Assembly (NCBI RefSeq): GCF_025847205.1
Contig: NZ_JAOYTH010000015.1
Span: 1 to 64,000, forward strand
Origin: Pararhizobium sp. YC-54
Lineage (GTDB): Bacteria > Pseudomonadota > Alphaproteobacteria > Rhizobiales > Rhizobiaceae
Reading direction: 5' to 3'
Length of the DNA stretch: 64,000 nucleotides
Each line of letters opens with the position of its first letter. Within the stretch, counting starts at the first letter, position 1. Of the stretch, positions 8,931-16,393 are shown one piece after another. A program made the position numbers and the translations under genes. The notes under the pieces are model-generated. The model was given only the letters and a program-made list of their open reading frames with translations, had not been told where the DNA came from and ran no database searches.

Positions 8931-9583
8931 CGGCAGGAATACGCGTGGCGGTGATCGATGATCATCCGCTGTTCAGGGAGGGAGTGACACGAAGCCTATC
9001 GGAGATGGGCGGGTTTGAGATTGTTGCTGAAGGAAGCTCGAAGGACGATTCACTCAGAATTGCCGGGAACCTGCGCCCGGACGTCATGCTGTTGGACATT
9101 TCCATGCCGGGCGGCGGACTGAACGCGGTTCCGCTCATCCTTGAAATCGTGCCGTTGCAAAAGATCATTATGCTGACGGTGTCCGAGGCCAGCGACGACG
9201 TCACGACCGCTCTTTCCAGCGGTGCGAAGGGATACATCCTTAAGGGGATTGGATCCAGGGCGCTGGCCGATGTCATTCGCACAGTGGCATCCGGGGAGAG
9301 TTATGTCGCTCCGACGCTCTCTGCCAAATTGCTTTCCAGCCGCTTACCTGCGACTGCGACCAAGTCGGACTTCATTGCGGACTTGACCACTCGCGAGCAG
9401 GAGGTGCTGCAGCTTGTGGCCGCTGGCATGAGCAACAAGCATGTCGGGAGACAACTCGACCTCCACGAGAAGACGATCAAGCACCACATGACGCAGATCA
9501 TGACAAAGCTTGGGGTCACCAACCGGACGGAGGCTGCAATGGTGCTGCGCGACGCCCGTGATCGGCGCCCGGCTAGTGAATGA
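8927..9583 (+). CDS. NarL/FixJ-type response regulator
   Basis: A 218-residue two-domain regulator. The receiver has DDHPLF at residues 11-16, the phosphoacceptor Asp 57 in VMLLDISMPG and a Lys in AKGYILKG. The LuxR-type HTH has LTTREQEVLQLVAAGMSNKHV and ends TKLGVTNRTEAAM. It is the cognate partner of the kinase just upstream (ATGA overlap). Its 3' end overlaps the convergent Gly-rich protein gene by 11 bp. It probably controls the flanking exported proteins through the repeated GACYWARGTCT motif; this is inference from position only. Confidence 0.93.
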   Translation: MTAGIRVAVIDDHPLFREGVTRSLSEMGGFEIVAEGSSKDDSLRIAGNLRPDVMLLDISMPGGGLNAVPLILEIVPLQKIIMLTVSEASDDVTTALSSGAKGYILKGIGSRALADVIRTVASGESYVAPTLSAKLLSSRLPATATKSDFIADLTTREQEVLQLVAAGMSNKHVGRQLDLHEKTIKHHMTQIMTKLGVTNRTEAAMVLRDARDRRPASE

Positions 9584-10019
9584 GGGATTGAAGCCGCTTC
9601 TCATCTGCCGACGTCGCTCGCCGGTTGACGATCGTGCGTCCCCGGGAGTCCTTCATGATATAGCGGCCGCCTGTAATCTCCTCGCTCATCCCATCGCCGT
9701 GGCGAACCCCCAGGGCTGAACCCCCATCTTCGACCGTCGCCGCCTTGCTGCTCGTTCTGCTCGAACTGCCGCCGGATTTGCTATCGTTTGAGCCGCTGCT
9801 TCCCCTTCCATTTCCGCCCCCACTCCCATTTCCACCGCCATTCCCGTTTCCGCCTCCGTTCCCACCTCCGTTGCCATTGCTTCCACTCTTGGCCAAAGCA
9901 GATTGGGGAACGAGCTCAAGTGTCAGGCCAGACATCCAGATATTGTATGGAAGCACCGCAACGCAGAAGCCGATTGAAACGGAACAGAGTGCCACAACAA
10001 ACGTTCGACGCGTGGTCAT
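9573..10019 (-). CDS. Exported Gly/Asn-rich small protein of unknown function
   Basis: A 148-residue protein that begins MTTRRTFVVALCSVSIGF, a signal peptide or N-terminal membrane anchor ending near SALAKS. A low-complexity G/N/S tract of about 40 residues follows, then a short charged C-terminus with GGRYIMKDSRGRTIVNRR. No catalytic motif is visible. The architecture matches the protein at 6561-7262, although the C-terminal parts do not match by eye. AGGGAG precedes the ATG at 10019. The stop overlaps the end of the convergent response regulator gene by 11 bp. Confidence 0.7.
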   Translation of the reverse strand: MTTRRTFVVALCSVSIGFCVAVLPYNIWMSGLTLELVPQSALAKSGSNGNGGGNGGGNGNGGGNGSGGGNGRGSSGSNDSKSGGSSSRTSSKAATVEDGGSALGVRHGDGMSEEITGGRYIMKDSRGRTIVNRRATSADEKRLQSLIH

Positions 10020-10307
10020 CGTAGTCTCCCTGAAAACTTCCATTGGCGCAGCGCTCGCGGGGCTATCGAAGGCTGCGTTGACGAGCAATGGCAGATATTC
10101 ATCACAAGATCACCGAAGCCATCACGAAAGCGAAAAGAGGGGGCGCCAAAATGAAGAACTGGCGGCCTGCCTAGACGTTGTTGCCATCTACGGCGCCGCG
10201 CATCATTCATGGCTCGCAAAGGTCGCTGCAGCACTCTCAATTTACTCCCAAACTTTGCTCACGGCTCATTCCGGTCGTCAACACGCGACTCCCCTAATCC
10301 GCGAACG

Positions 10308-10367
10308 TCAGACTTTTTCCTCACCGGGGCCGGACATTCGCCCGATTGGCTTGGGACCAAGGTCTGA
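10308..10367. promoter_or_regulatory. Copy of the GACYWARGTCT motif in a 410-bp spacer
   Basis: GACCAAGGTCTGA at 10355-10367 contains the palindrome GACC-AA-GGTC and matches the element at 7388 in 11 of 13 positions. TCAGAC occurs at 10308. The spacer 10020-10428 otherwise holds no recognisable gene and should contain the promoter of the gene at 9573-10019. Confidence 0.35.
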
Positions 10368-10428
10368 GGACAACAACGGTGACACCGCATCGGACAGCTC
10401 CCGGCGGGCCACGTGCCTCGGGGCGGCC

Positions 10429-10899
10429 TCACCCGGTTCGGCAGGTTTCTTGTAGCCGGCCAGATTTGTCGCGTCTCGACAGATTCTTTCGAGACGCAAA
10501 ACCAAACTTGGAGCTTTCCCCGAAAGTTTGGGATGTATGTGTTTTGCCGCGCAGCGAAGCCGCAGGTTTTTCGCTACTTGGCCTACGAACGCTGATCTGG
10601 TCGCAATAGCGCAACTCCGATATTAACCGCCACAAGGCCTCATCAATCGCGCGGTGGGCATCGGTGAGAAGCTTGGCACTTTTCCCGCTATGGCGCAAAC
10701 TGCTGTAGTTGACCGCTTTGCCGATGGCAATATCCGCAAGCCGGTGGCAGGCGGGACTGGCCTCAACAAGTCGCAAGGCAGTCCGAACATTGACGGCAAA
10801 AGCCAGTTCAAACTCGATCGAGACAAATTCGTGATCAATCGGCGTTGGATGAATAGGCTCCAGGCAGAGATACCAGAGCGGATCGGCTTTCACGTCCAT
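10429..10899 (-). CDS. Hypothetical protein
   Basis: A 156-residue frame, unrecognised. GGAGG lies 8 bases before the ATG, a strong ribosome binding site, and this is the main support for the gene. The first 100 residues look protein-like (AFAVNVRTALRLVEASPACH; then AHRAIDEALWRLISELRY, possibly helical). The last 50 are Ser/Lys/Arg-rich and may be unstructured. There is no signal peptide or membrane segment. Its upstream region carries further copies of the motif found around the two-component genes, so it may belong to the same regulon. Confidence 0.5.
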   Translation of the reverse strand: MDVKADPLWYLCLEPIHPTPIDHEFVSIEFELAFAVNVRTALRLVEASPACHRLADIAIGKAVNYSSLRHSGKSAKLLTDAHRAIDEALWRLISELRYCDQISVRRPSSEKPAASLRGKTHTSQTFGESSKFGFASRKNLSRRDKSGRLQETCRTG

Positions 10900-10980
10900 A
10901 ATTTGCCTCCAGACTTGTAACTCACGAGGTCGAGAGCTGATTTCGCCTATACTGGCTTAGATTCAGTCCGAGCGCTTCCG

Positions 10981-11015
10981 CCTTTGGTCCTAGGTGCAAG
11001 GCGACTTAAGTCTTG
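10981..11015. promoter_or_regulatory. Palindromic motif copy upstream of the hypothetical gene
   Basis: GACTTAAGTC at 11003-11012 is a perfect 10-bp palindrome and, with the following TTG, matches the elements at 7388 and 10355. CCTTTGGTCC at 10981 resembles, in reverse, the CCAAAGGTCC at 7411. The surrounding stretch 10900-11292 contains no frame I can support as a gene. Confidence 0.35.
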
Positions 11016-11292
11016 GCATAAATAAAACAAGCCGGGCTGCACGATCGATACTCGACGGTGGAAAACGATGGTTGGCTGATGATCGACGATGACGGCTCTC
11101 CATACGTGGCGGACGTGAAGGGCGCTCACCTCACAAAACAACGGCATCGACCCTTCAAAACGAGGCAGTCTTCGGCGCAGGGACACAGCTCAGCGGAAAG
11201 GCCCCTCAGAAAACGCCGCTCCATGGCGGCGCTTCTGATGGTCGAACCGCCGGAATGTCTTTTCCGCGGCGCGCGGCGTCCAGAGGATGATG

Positions 11293-11310
11293 GCTCCGGA
11301 TGATCGGAGC
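11293..11310 (-). terminator. Hairpin at the end of the oxidase operon
   Basis: GCTCCG/CGGAGC with a 6-base loop abuts the stop codon of the last oxidase gene. There is no T run; weak terminator at best. Confidence 0.3.
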
Positions 11311-11660
11311 TACGGCGCGGTGCCGAAGAAGGCGAGCCGGGTGAAGATCGTATAGTTCGATTCCGACACCATCAGCGCGACGAAAACCAGCACGAGCAGC
11401 GGTGGCAGCAGGATGGCGTAGACGAGCGCCAGCCGTTCCCAGGCCATGTGCATGAAAATGGCAACAATCAGCCCCGCCTTCAGCATCATGAAAATAAGGA
11501 TCAGCGACCATCGCAGATAGCCCTGAAACCCGAGATAATCGACCATGTAGGAAAAGGCGCTGAGCACGAAGAGCAGGCCCCAGATGACAAGGTAGAGCCG
11601 GATCGGATGATGCTGTCCGCTTTGCGCTTGTGCATGCGCAGTTGTCTCGCTCATGACCAT
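11310..11660 (-). CDS. Cytochrome c oxidase subunit IV-like protein
   Basis: A 116-residue protein with a short polar N-terminus and three hydrophobic segments (LYLVIWGLLFVLSAFSYM; LILIFMMLKAGLIVAIFMHM; LLPPLLVLVFVALMVSES). This is the pattern of the prokaryotic subunit IV/CyoD-like family, which stabilises heme-copper oxidases. It is the last gene of the coxMNOP-type operon, five bases after the preceding stop. The ATG at 11660 has GGAG five bases upstream; a second ATG at 11654 is possible. No catalytic residues are expected in this subunit. Confidence 0.8.
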   Translation of the reverse strand: MVMSETTAHAQAQSGQHHPIRLYLVIWGLLFVLSAFSYMVDYLGFQGYLRWSLILIFMMLKAGLIVAIFMHMAWERLALVYAILLPPLLVLVFVALMVSESNYTIFTRLAFFGTAP

Positions 11661-11665
11661 ACTCC

Positions 11666-12385
11666 TCACCACAGATAGAAAAACGCAAAGATGAATACCC
11701 AGACCAGATCGACGAAGTGCCAGTAGAGGCCCATGATCTCGACGGCCTCGTAGCGGCCCTTCCGGCTGGTGAAAAAGCCGCGCCGTTCCGTGTCGAAATC
11801 GCCCCGCCAGACCTTGCGGGCGACAATGAGGAGGAAGATGACGCCGATCGTGACATGGGTGCCGTGAAAGCCGGTAATCATGAAGAAGGCCGAGCCGAAT
11901 TGCGCGGCACCCCAGGGGTTTTCCCAGGGGCGCACGCCCTCCGATATCAGCTTCGTCCATTCGAAAGCCTGCATGCCGACGAAGGCCGCACCGAGAAGGG
12001 CAGTTGCGAGCATCAGGGCGGCGGTCTTGCCGCGTTCGCGGCGATAGCCGAAATTGACCGCCATCGCCATGGTGCCGCTGCTTGAGATCAGCACGAAGGT
12101 CATGATCGCGATCAGGATCAAGGGAACGTCCTGCCCGCCGATATGGAGCGCGAAGACCTCGCTCGGATTGGGCCATGCGACGGGGGTCGACATGCGGGCG
12201 GTCATGTAGGCCAAGAGGAAGCATCCAAAGACGAAGGTGTCGCTGAGCAGAAAGATCCACATCATCGCCTTGCCCCAGGAGGCGGTTTTGAAGGCGCGTT
12301 GATCCGAACCGAAATCGGCGGCGACGCCCCGCAGGCCGCCCGGCCGAAGGTCTGGATCGCCGTGTGTCTGGACAGATTGTGTCAT
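11666..12385 (-). CDS. coxP: Cytochrome c oxidase subunit III (second copy)
   Basis: A 239-residue, seven-segment membrane protein of the heme-copper oxidase subunit III family. AFEWTKLISEGVRPWENPWG and GFHGTHVTIGVIFLLIVARK are family motifs, and YWHFVDLVWVFIFAFFYLW is the characteristic C-terminus. The subunit lacks cofactors and supports proton uptake and stability of the core. A second, more divergent subunit III gene lies directly upstream, as in the Bradyrhizobium coxMNOP cluster, where CoxO and CoxP are both subunit III-like. AGGAGA precedes the ATG at 12385. The symbol rests on this operon comparison. Confidence 0.85.
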   Translation of the reverse strand: MTQSVQTHGDPDLRPGGLRGVAADFGSDQRAFKTASWGKAMMWIFLLSDTFVFGCFLLAYMTARMSTPVAWPNPSEVFALHIGGQDVPLILIAIMTFVLISSSGTMAMAVNFGYRRERGKTAALMLATALLGAAFVGMQAFEWTKLISEGVRPWENPWGAAQFGSAFFMITGFHGTHVTIGVIFLLIVARKVWRGDFDTERRGFFTSRKGRYEAVEIMGLYWHFVDLVWVFIFAFFYLW

Positions 12386-12396
12386 CTGGAAATCTC

Positions 12397-13107
12397 CTAG
12401 CTGAGCAGTTGGCGGCAGAGATCGACGAAATCGTTCGCCCAGCCGGCAAAGAGCGCGAAGAGTATGAGCCAGACGGCGAGCATGAAATGGAAATAAACGG
12501 TGCAAAGATCGACGCTGAGGCGAAGCTGTGCCGACGGGATATCGGCTGCGAATGCCCTGAGCGTCGTGCGGCCGGCAACGGCAAGTCCGCCGAGAATATG
12601 CAGGCCGTGCAGGCCGGTCAGCATGTAGAAGAAACTGTTGGCGGGATTGTCGGTAAGCACATATCCGGCTGTGTTCAGTTCCCGCCAGGCCTCGATCTGC
12701 CCTATCAGAAAGAGGGTGGCAAGCAGGAGGGCGGCGGCAAGCGCTGGCCGCAGGTTCTCCATGCGGCCATGCCGCGCTTCGTTTTTTGCCCATTGCAGCG
12801 CGGCACTGCTGGCGGCGATGAGGGCGGTGTTCACCCAGAGCAGCCGCGGAACCGGCATCCCCCACCAGTCCGAAGAGGCCATGCGCATAAAATAGGCGCT
12901 GATGAAAAGACTGAAGACGGCGCCGACGACGCCGAGAAACACGTAGAGGCCGATTTTTATCGTCGGGACAGGCGGATGATCGTCCAGGCCGGTTGCCGTC
13001 TGCACCGGGCTTGCTTCAAGCCAGGGCTTCGAGGTCAGCCGTTGCCCCGCCATCCACCAGGCGACGATTGCGCCGATGACGGCGAGGAAGAGCAGCGTGA
13101 CGTTCAT
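12397..13107 (-). CDS. coxO: Cytochrome c oxidase subunit III-like protein (first copy)
   Basis: A 236-residue membrane protein. VPTIKIGLYVFLGVVGAVFS, FFYMLTGLHGLHILGGLAV and VYFHFMLAVWLILFALFAGW match subunit III of heme-copper oxidases, including the conserved LHG-H segment. An extra N-terminal hydrophobic helix is present. The start overlaps the end of the subunit I gene by 4 bp (ATGA), so the two are translationally coupled. Together with coxP this gives two subunit III-type polypeptides per operon. Confidence 0.85.
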   Translation of the reverse strand: MNVTLLFLAVIGAIVAWWMAGQRLTSKPWLEASPVQTATGLDDHPPVPTIKIGLYVFLGVVGAVFSLFISAYFMRMASSDWWGMPVPRLLWVNTALIAASSAALQWAKNEARHGRMENLRPALAAALLLATLFLIGQIEAWRELNTAGYVLTDNPANSFFYMLTGLHGLHILGGLAVAGRTTLRAFAADIPSAQLRLSVDLCTVYFHFMLAVWLILFALFAGWANDFVDLCRQLLS

Positions 13108-14882
13108 GCCGTCACCTCCCGCGTCACGCCGCCGGTTGCCGGTTGCGTCTGCGGAATGAAATCCTCGGGCGCTCCCGGCACACTGTAATCATAGGCCCAG
13201 CGGTAGACGACCGGCAGCTCCTTGCCCCAGTTGCCATGGGCAGGCGGCGTCTGAGGCGTCTGCCATTCGAGCGTCGTCGCGCGCCAGGGATTGCCGCCTG
13301 CTTCCCTGCCCCGGAAAAGGCTCCAGATCAGATTGAACAGGAAGACCACCTGTGCGGCCCCGACGACAAGCGCCATGACGGTGATGAAGATGTTCAGCGT
13401 GTGGGCCGAAGGCGGAACGAAGCTTGTCTCGCCGATCTCGTAGTAGCGGCGCGGCACGCCGAGCAGGCCGAGATAGTGCATCGGAAAGAAGATTAAGTAA
13501 GCGCCGAGGAAGGTGACCCAGTAGTGGATATGACCGAGCACCTCGTTCAGCATGCGCCCGGTCACCTTGGGGTACCAGTGATAGATCGCCCCGAAGACGA
13601 CGAGGATCGGTGCCACGCCCATGACCATGTGGAAATGCGCGACGACGAACATCGTGTCGGACAGTGGAACGTCGACGACGACATTGCCGAGAAACAGGCC
13701 GGTTAGGCCGCCATTGACGAAGGTGACGATGAAGGCCAGTGCAAAGAGCATGGGCAGCGTCAGGTGAATGTCGCCGCGCCACAATGTCAGCACCCAGTTG
13801 TAAACCTTGATCGCCGTCGGGACGGCGATGATCAGTGTCGTGGTGGCGAAGAAGAAGCCGAAGGCAGGGTTCATGCCGCTGACATACATGTGGTGCGCCC
13901 AGACGACGAAGCTCAAGGCGGCGATGATGACGATCGCCCAGACCATCATCCGATAACCGAAGATGTTCTTGCGCGCATGCGTGCTGATAAGGTCCGAGAC
14001 GATCCCGAAGGCCGGCAGCGCGACGATATAGACCTCCGGATGCCCGAAGAACCAGAACAGGTGCTGGAACAGGATCGGGCTGCCGCCGCCATGCTGCAAC
14101 TGTGTCCCCATCTCGACGATAGCCGGCATGAAGAAACTGGTGCCGAGCAGGCGGTCGAACAGCATCATGACGCAGGCGACGAAAAGGGCGGGGAAAGCCA
14201 GGAGCGCCATCACCGTTGCGGTAAAGATGCCCCAGACGGTCAAGGGCATGCGCATCAGCGTCATGCCGCGCGCGCGGCCTTGCAGCACGGTGACGACATA
14301 GTTCAGGCCGCCCATGGTAAAGCCGATGATGAAGACGATCAGCGAGGAGAGCATGAGGAGGATGCCCCAGTCCTGTCCGCCCGGCGTGCCGGATAGAACG
14401 GCCTGCGGCGGATAGAGCGTCCAACCGGCTCCTGTTGGCCCGCCGGGGGCGAAAAATCCTGCGGCCAGGATCAGCACTGCGATAAGATATATCCAGTAGC
14501 TCAGCATGTTCGCATAGGGGAACACCATGTCGCGCGCGCCGACCATCAGGGGGATGAGGTAGTTGCCGAAACCACCGAGAAACAGGGCGGTCAGCAGATA
14601 GACCACCATGATCATGCCGTGCATGGTGATGAACTGATAATAGTGATCTGCGTCGATGAAGGCGAAGGTGCCTGGAAAGGCCAGCTGCAGACGCATCAGC
14701 CAGGAAAGCACGAGGGCCACGAGACCGATCGCGATGGCCGTGACCGAGTATTGCACCGCGATGATCTTGGCATCCTGGCTGAAGACATATTTCGTCCACC
14801 AGCTTTTCGGATGGTAAAGGTCCATATCCTCGACTTCGGCGGCCGGGACGGCGTCTGCACTGCCGGCTGGAATCTCGACCAT
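13104..14882 (-). CDS. coxN: Cytochrome c oxidase subunit I
   Basis: A 592-residue catalytic subunit that reduces O2 at a heme-CuB centre and pumps protons. Ligand motifs are all visible: FITMHGMIMVVY (low-spin heme His), FFGHPEVYIVALPAFG (CuB His with cross-linked Tyr), VVWAHHMYVSG (CuB His pair) and VVAHFHMVMGV (heme ligands). At least twelve membrane segments are present. The ATG at 14882 has GGGAAGAAAG upstream; the longer open frame runs into the subunit II gene. It lies 40 bp after coxM. In Bradyrhizobium the homologous operon encodes an alternative oxidase used under particular oxygen conditions; the heme type cannot be told from the sequence. Confidence 0.95.
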   Translation of the reverse strand: MVEIPAGSADAVPAAEVEDMDLYHPKSWWTKYVFSQDAKIIAVQYSVTAIAIGLVALVLSWLMRLQLAFPGTFAFIDADHYYQFITMHGMIMVVYLLTALFLGGFGNYLIPLMVGARDMVFPYANMLSYWIYLIAVLILAAGFFAPGGPTGAGWTLYPPQAVLSGTPGGQDWGILLMLSSLIVFIIGFTMGGLNYVVTVLQGRARGMTLMRMPLTVWGIFTATVMALLAFPALFVACVMMLFDRLLGTSFFMPAIVEMGTQLQHGGGSPILFQHLFWFFGHPEVYIVALPAFGIVSDLISTHARKNIFGYRMMVWAIVIIAALSFVVWAHHMYVSGMNPAFGFFFATTTLIIAVPTAIKVYNWVLTLWRGDIHLTLPMLFALAFIVTFVNGGLTGLFLGNVVVDVPLSDTMFVVAHFHMVMGVAPILVVFGAIYHWYPKVTGRMLNEVLGHIHYWVTFLGAYLIFFPMHYLGLLGVPRRYYEIGETSFVPPSAHTLNIFITVMALVVGAAQVVFLFNLIWSLFRGREAGGNPWRATTLEWQTPQTPPAHGNWGKELPVVYRWAYDYSVPGAPEDFIPQTQPATGGVTREVTA

Positions 14883-14922
14883 GATCTTTCTTCCCTTTCG
14901 CTCCGATGCCTTCCTGCCGTGT

Positions 14923-15738
14923 TCAGTTTGCCGGCTGTGGCTCTCCTGATGCCAGAAGCTGGGTGAACGTCTGTTGCTGCTCCAGCCAAGCCTGATAGTC
15001 TGCCGCTTCATCGACCACGACGGTCCCTCGCATTTGCGAATGCCCGACACCGCAAAGTTCGGCACAGAGGATATCGAAGGTTCCCGTCCGCGTCGGCGTG
15101 AACCAGAAATAGGTTATCATGCCGGGGATCATGTCCATCTTGGCGCGGAATTCCGGTACGTAGAAATCGTGGAGGACATCGACGGAGCGCAACAGGATAC
15201 GGACCGGCTTGCCGACCGGCAGGTGCAGCTCGCCGCCCTCGACGATGACGTCGTCAAGACCGGTTGTATCGTTCTTGTTGACGCCCAGCGGATTTTCCGG
15301 GCTGATGTCACGCGTCTCCGAACGGCCAAGTTTTCCGTCTACGCCCGGCAGGCGAAAGCTCCATAACCACTGCTGGCTGACAACCTCGACCGGTGCGGCA
15401 TCGTCAGGCACGGTGATGAACTGGTCCCACACGAAAAGGCCAGGCACAAGCATGGCGGCGACACCGACGGCCGTTCCGGATGCCAGCAGCAATTCCAGCT
15501 TTCGGTTTTCCGGTTCGTAGGCCGCCCGGTTGCCCGGCTTGTGCCGGAAGCGCCAGACACAATAGGCCATGAAGGAAACCACCGCGACGAAGACGACACC
15601 GGTGATCCAGAAGGTGATGACGAGTGTGCTGTCGATATAGGTCCAGTTGGACGCGATCGGCGTCCACCACCACGGGCTCAAAAGATGAAACAACACGGAG
15701 CCCACCACCAGCAAGGCGAGGATCAACACGACAGCCAT
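14923..15738 (-). CDS. coxM: Cytochrome c oxidase subunit II with CuA site
   Basis: A 271-residue subunit II. Two N-terminal membrane segments (residues about 2-20 and 40-62) are followed by a periplasmic cupredoxin domain. The CuA ligands appear as His in VDVLHDFYVPEF and as CAELCGVGHSQM, which supplies both Cys, Glu, His and Met. It therefore accepts electrons from cytochrome c rather than quinol. There is no fused heme c domain; a separate cytochrome c gene lies 120 bp upstream. The first membrane segment starts right at the N-terminus, so it may act as an uncleaved anchor. Confidence 0.93.
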   Translation of the reverse strand: MAVVLILALLVVGSVLFHLLSPWWWTPIASNWTYIDSTLVITFWITGVVFVAVVSFMAYCVWRFRHKPGNRAAYEPENRKLELLLASGTAVGVAAMLVPGLFVWDQFITVPDDAAPVEVVSQQWLWSFRLPGVDGKLGRSETRDISPENPLGVNKNDTTGLDDVIVEGGELHLPVGKPVRILLRSVDVLHDFYVPEFRAKMDMIPGMITYFWFTPTRTGTFDILCAELCGVGHSQMRGTVVVDEAADYQAWLEQQQTFTQLLASGEPQPAN

Positions 15739-15858
15739 TTCCGACCCTCCCTGAGCCGACCCGACAATGGATATGAAGCCGCATCTATAGAATGCCGTTT
15801 TAGTGTCTCGGAGAAAAGCAGCAATTACGGATGTGCCGCGCGGCTCTCACGCAACCCG

Positions 15859-16248
15859 TCATTTGGAGTATTGCTTCAGATAGGCGATGAGATCGGTTAT
15901 CTCCTGATCGCCCTTCAGGCCGACGAAGGCCATCTTTGTGCCCTTCACCTTCTTTTTCGGATTGTGCAGATAGTCGCGCAGCGCCGTCTCGTCCCAGACT
16001 AGGCCGCCCTCGCCGGCCGCCTTCATCGCCGCCGAATAGGCGAAATCCGGATGCGTTCCGGCCTTTCTGCCGAACAGCCCGTTCAGCGACGGACCGACCT
16101 TGTTCTTGTCGGATTCAACGACATGACAGGTCGCGCATTTCTTGAAAACGGTGGCGCCCGCCGTCGCATCGCCCTCCTGGGCCCGGGTATCAAGCGAAGA
16201 AAGAGCGATGATGGATGCACTGATCAGCAGAATATCACGATAATTCAT
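15859..16248 (-). CDS. Class I cytochrome c, exported
   Basis: A 129-residue protein with signal peptide (ILLISASIIALSSLDTRAQ) and a single c-type heme site CATCH near residue 41. GPSLNGLFGRKAG is typical of mitochondrial/alphaproteobacterial cytochrome c, and the axial Met lies in GTKMAFVGLK. It is the probable electron donor to the CuA site of the oxidase encoded downstream. Two ATGs are possible: 16260 follows AGGAGG with no spacing, 16248 lies 12 bases after it. I chose 16248 for spacing; the mature protein is the same. Confidence 0.88.
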   Translation of the reverse strand: MNYRDILLISASIIALSSLDTRAQEGDATAGATVFKKCATCHVVESDKNKVGPSLNGLFGRKAGTHPDFAYSAAMKAAGEGGLVWDETALRDYLHNPKKKVKGTKMAFVGLKGDQEITDLIAYLKQYSK

Positions 16249-16333
16249 GGCAAACTTCATCCTCCTCAAGGATGCCCAGCCACTTGCACCATCCGCCACC
16301 ATTGTCCTGCGCATAGTGTTTGTGATCGCGGAA

Positions 16334-16361
16334 AGCTTAGTCCTTCGCGGTAGCAAGTCAA
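16334..16361 (-). promoter_or_regulatory. Candidate sigma-70 promoter for the cytochrome c/cox operon
   Basis: On the minus strand TTGACT (16361-16356) and TAAGCT (16339-16334) are separated by 16 bp and lie about 90 bp before the cytochrome c start. Confidence 0.35.
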
Positions 16362-16393
16362 TCGGGTCCACAATTTTGACGCGGCGCGACCGA

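Noticed and set aside
11058..11303. Plus-strand 81-codon frame after the hypothetical gene
   Set aside because: GTG start without ribosome binding site, no recognisable motif, and the second half is the shadow of the operon end.
12364..14966. Long plus-strand frames opposite the oxidase genes
   Set aside because: They are antisense to intact heme-copper oxidase subunits with all ligands; acidic low-complexity translation typical of shadow frames.
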